DNA from: Candidatus Coatesiibacteriota bacterium
GTDB taxonomy: Bacteria; RBG-13-66-14; B26-G2; WVWN01; G020348885
Assembly: GCA_020348885.1 (NCBI GenBank)
Contig: CP070755.1
Coordinates: 2,551,896-2,589,528, forward strand
DNA length: 37,633 nucleotides
Direction of reading: 5' to 3'
Under the pieces are notes generated by a model, which worked only from the letters and a program-made list of their open reading frames with translations, had not been told where the DNA came from and did no database searches. Of the stretch, positions 35,676 to 37,633 are shown in pieces (position 1 is the stretch's first letter; every line of letters begins with the position of its first letter). The position numbers and the translations under genes are program-made.

Positions 35676-37436
35676 TTACTCGTCGATATCCAGCGAAAGC
35701 CCCAGTTCCCGGAGCTGGGTCGGGCTGACCGGCGATGGGCTCCCGTCCAAAGGCGACGTAGCTTCGGTCGTTTTCGGAAAAGCTATAACATCCCGGATGC
35801 CTATGACACCGCATATCAACCAGACAAGTCTATCGATCCCCGGCGCGATTCCAGCGTGGGGCGGCACGCCATAACTGAGAGCCTCCAGAAAGAAACCGAA
35901 ACGTTCTTCAATTTCCTCGTCCGTAACGCCCACGGCCCGGAGCACCCGGCGCTGGAGCTCCGGTTCAAATATACGAACACTCCCGGACCCCAACTCTACA
36001 CCGTTTAGCACGATATCGTACGCCCGGCTCATAACCCGAAGCGGGTCAGTCTCCAAGTACTCGATATCCTCCGGTTTCGGCGAAGTAAACGGATGGTGCG
36101 ACGGTACGGGTCCGCCCGTCTCCGGGTCCTCCTCGAATAGGGGGAAGTCCGTCACCCATAGGAAGTGCCACCCGCTTGCCTTCTGTACGCCTGTCATCTC
36201 GGCAAGGGCGAGCCGCACGCTCCCCATAACCTCCGCCGTCGCCGGAAAAGGTCCGGCGGCCGCCAAGATAGTATCGCCGCGCTCGGCGCCGGTCACGGTT
36301 AAAAGGCGTTCCGAAAGGGCCGGCGTGAAGAACTTGGCGAGCGCGCCGGCCAGCTTTCCGCCGTCCTCGACCTTGAAGAAGGCCAACCCGGCCGCACCCT
36401 CGTCCTTGGCCAGCTTCTCCAGTTCGTCGGCCTCCTTACGGCTCAGGCCGCCGGGCGCGACGACGGCGAAGACGCGGCCGCCTTCCTCGACGGTCTTCTT
36501 GAACACGGCCGATTCGCTTTCGCCGCAGACCTCGGTTACGTCGGTGAGCTCGAACCCGAAGCGGACGTCAGGTTTGTCCCGACCGTAACGGTTCATCGCC
36601 TCGTGATAAGTCATCCGGGGGAATGGTAAAGGTAGCTCGTAACCCAACGTCTCTCGGAATACCCCGGCGAAAGCCCCTTCCGTTACCTCGAATACGTCGT
36701 CCTCCTCAGCGAAAGACATTTCCAGGTCGAGCTGCGTAAACTCCGGCTGCCGGTCGACGCGGGGGTCCTCGTCCCGGAAGCAGCGGGCGATCTGGTAATA
36801 CCGGTCTAGCCCCGCCACCATGAGAAGTTGTTTGTACATCTGGGGCGATTGGGGCAGCGCGTAAAAGTTGCCCTTATGGACCCTACTCGGGACCAGGTAA
36901 TCCCGTGCGCCTTCGGGCGTGGACTTCATCAATATCGGCGTTTCGATTTCCAGGAAACCCCGGCTGTTCAGATACTGACGTATCGCGTTTATCGTAACGT
37001 GTCGGATTTCCAGGTTCCACTGCATGGGGGGGCGCCGGAGGTCCAGATAGCGATACTTGAGCCGCAGCGGTTCCTTGGCTGTCTCCTCCTCGGCGACGAG
37101 GAACGGCAGACGCGCGGCGCGGGAAAGGACCCGTAAACAATCGGCCCGTACCTCGATTTCGCCCGTCTTTATATCTTCCCTGCGCATGTCGCCCGGGCGT
37201 AGGCGTACGACGCCGGTAACCTCGACCACATCCTCGCCGTGAAGCGCCGCCGCGTCCTTGGTCAGAACGCTATCGACCACCGGGTCGAAGACGACCTGGG
37301 TAAATCCGTAACGGTCGCGCAAATCTATGAACAATAAGCCGCCCAGGTCTCGGCTCTTCCAGACGAACCCGCACAGGGTAACGCGTTCTCCTTCGTTTGC
37401 GGCCGTCAGTTCGCCGCGGGTGTGTGTCCGTAGCAA
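35676..37436 (-). CDS. aspS: Aspartyl-tRNA synthetase
   Basis: This class II synthetase charges tRNA-Asp (and tRNA-Asn, if the enzyme is non-discriminating). It has an N-terminal OB anticodon-binding fold (VTLCGFVWKSRDLGGLLFIDLRD), class II motif 1 (FLEIETPILMKSTPEGARDYLV), motif 2 (QIARCFRDEDPRVDRQPEFTQLD), the bacterial GAD insertion (about 300-430) and motif 3 (GIAPGIDRLV). The start is TTG 37436, because CGGAGG stands 6 nt upstream. An ATG at 37493 would only translate a GC-rich hairpin ahead of the gene. The enzyme is 586 residues. It leads the minus-strand string aspS-porX-tilS-hpt-DUF362; the gap to porX is 61 nt. Confidence 0.96.
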   Translation of the reverse strand: MLRTHTRGELTAANEGERVTLCGFVWKSRDLGGLLFIDLRDRYGFTQVVFDPVVDSVLTKDAAALHGEDVVEVTGVVRLRPGDMRREDIKTGEIEVRADCLRVLSRAARLPFLVAEEETAKEPLRLKYRYLDLRRPPMQWNLEIRHVTINAIRQYLNSRGFLEIETPILMKSTPEGARDYLVPSRVHKGNFYALPQSPQMYKQLLMVAGLDRYYQIARCFRDEDPRVDRQPEFTQLDLEMSFAEEDDVFEVTEGAFAGVFRETLGYELPLPFPRMTYHEAMNRYGRDKPDVRFGFELTDVTEVCGESESAVFKKTVEEGGRVFAVVAPGGLSRKEADELEKLAKDEGAAGLAFFKVEDGGKLAGALAKFFTPALSERLLTVTGAERGDTILAAAGPFPATAEVMGSVRLALAEMTGVQKASGWHFLWVTDFPLFEEDPETGGPVPSHHPFTSPKPEDIEYLETDPLRVMSRAYDIVLNGVELGSGSVRIFEPELQRRVLRAVGVTDEEIEERFGFFLEALSYGVPPHAGIAPGIDRLVWLICGVIGIRDVIAFPKTTEATSPLDGSPSPVSPTQLRELGLSLDIDE

Positions 37437-37459
37437 GGCAAACCTCCGAAACAGAAAGG

Positions 37460-37483
37460 ACGCCCCCACCCGACGGGGGGCGT
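37460..37483 (-). terminator. Stem-loop between the right-edge gene and aspS
   Basis: An 8-bp stem (37460-37467 with 37476-37483) with an 8-nt loop. On the minus strand it is followed by CCTTTCTGTTT, only moderately T-rich, then the aspS Shine-Dalgarno site. It may terminate the upstream gene or act as a leader hairpin of aspS. Confidence 0.5.
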
Positions 37484-37539
37484 AGAATAACATAAAAACG
37501 CCGTGCGCGCAGGCAAAAACGGAAGACCGCGGTCGGTTC

Positions 37540-37633
37540 CTATTCGAAGGCGTCGTCTATCTTCTCGGCCTTCTCCTCCATTTCTTCGCCCAACCGTTCC
37601 ATCTCTTCTTCAAGCTCCGCCAGTCTCTTCTCA
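37540..37633 (-). CDS. 3' end of an unidentified gene with a charged helical C-terminus
   Basis: The last 30 codons of a minus-strand gene run in from the window edge and end at TAG 37542-37540. They encode a highly charged helix rich in Glu, Lys, Leu and Met (for example RLAELEEEMERLGEEMEEK), with coiled-coil spacing and an IDDAFE end. The rest of the gene is outside the window and no family can be named. Confidence 0.65.
   Translation of the reverse strand, partial: EKRLAELEEEMERLGEEMEEKAEKIDDAFE

Overview
The window is a stretch of bacterial chromosome, GC-rich (roughly 55-60% by eye), with frequent ATA isoleucine codons and CGG arginine codons. Most genes have clear Shine-Dalgarno sites and rho-independent terminators, and several start at TTG or GTG. 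RecA, LigA, RadA, SMC, DnaK, AspRS and TilS are all of bacterial type. A PorX-type REC-PglZ regulator, a DNRLRE exported protein and a mercury-methylation gene pair suggest an anaerobic, probably uncultivated lineage, perhaps near the Bacteroidetes/FCB group. The phylum cannot be fixed from the sequence alone. No phage, insertion sequence or CRISPR array was seen.

Layout. 1-2634: two tandem paralogues of an exported, C-terminally membrane-anchored protein of unknown function (the first only its 3' end), each followed by a near-identical terminator. 2648-8168, minus strand: a DNA-repair block, radA-ligA-metalloenzyme plus recA with its own promoter. 8472-12672, plus strand: a stress block made of an in-frame response regulator-Hsp20 fusion with a strong internal ribosome binding site, a NYN-domain RNase-like protein, and dnaK. 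12748-14201, minus strand: hgcA and hgcB, the corrinoid protein and ferredoxin needed for mercury methylation.

14392-17044, plus strand: an archaeal-type HMG-CoA synthase / thiolase / DUF35 operon, closed by a terminator. 17281-25187, plus strand: a 3-methylcrotonyl-CoA carboxylase-type operon (beta subunit, methylglutaconyl-CoA hydratase, separate biotin carboxylase and biotin carrier, an exported protein, two acyl-CoA dehydrogenases). Together these two operons encode every step between isovaleryl-CoA and three acetyl-CoA without an HMG-CoA lyase. They could run as leucine/isovalerate oxidation or, in reverse, as isovaleryl-CoA synthesis.

25299-26757: two exported proteins (DNRLRE domain; putative beta-rich outer membrane protein). 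26809-26970: tRNA-Cys and tRNA-Gly on the minus strand with a near-consensus promoter. 27221-30781: smc. 30888-37436, minus strand: aspS, porX-like, tilS, hpt and a DUF362/ferredoxin protein, followed at the right edge by the 3' end of one more minus-strand gene.

The points most worth a second look are hgcAB, the response regulator-Hsp20 fusion with its internal start, the lyase-less leucine-type pathway built on an archaeal-type HMG-CoA synthase complex, and the PorX-like regulator sitting in a housekeeping operon.
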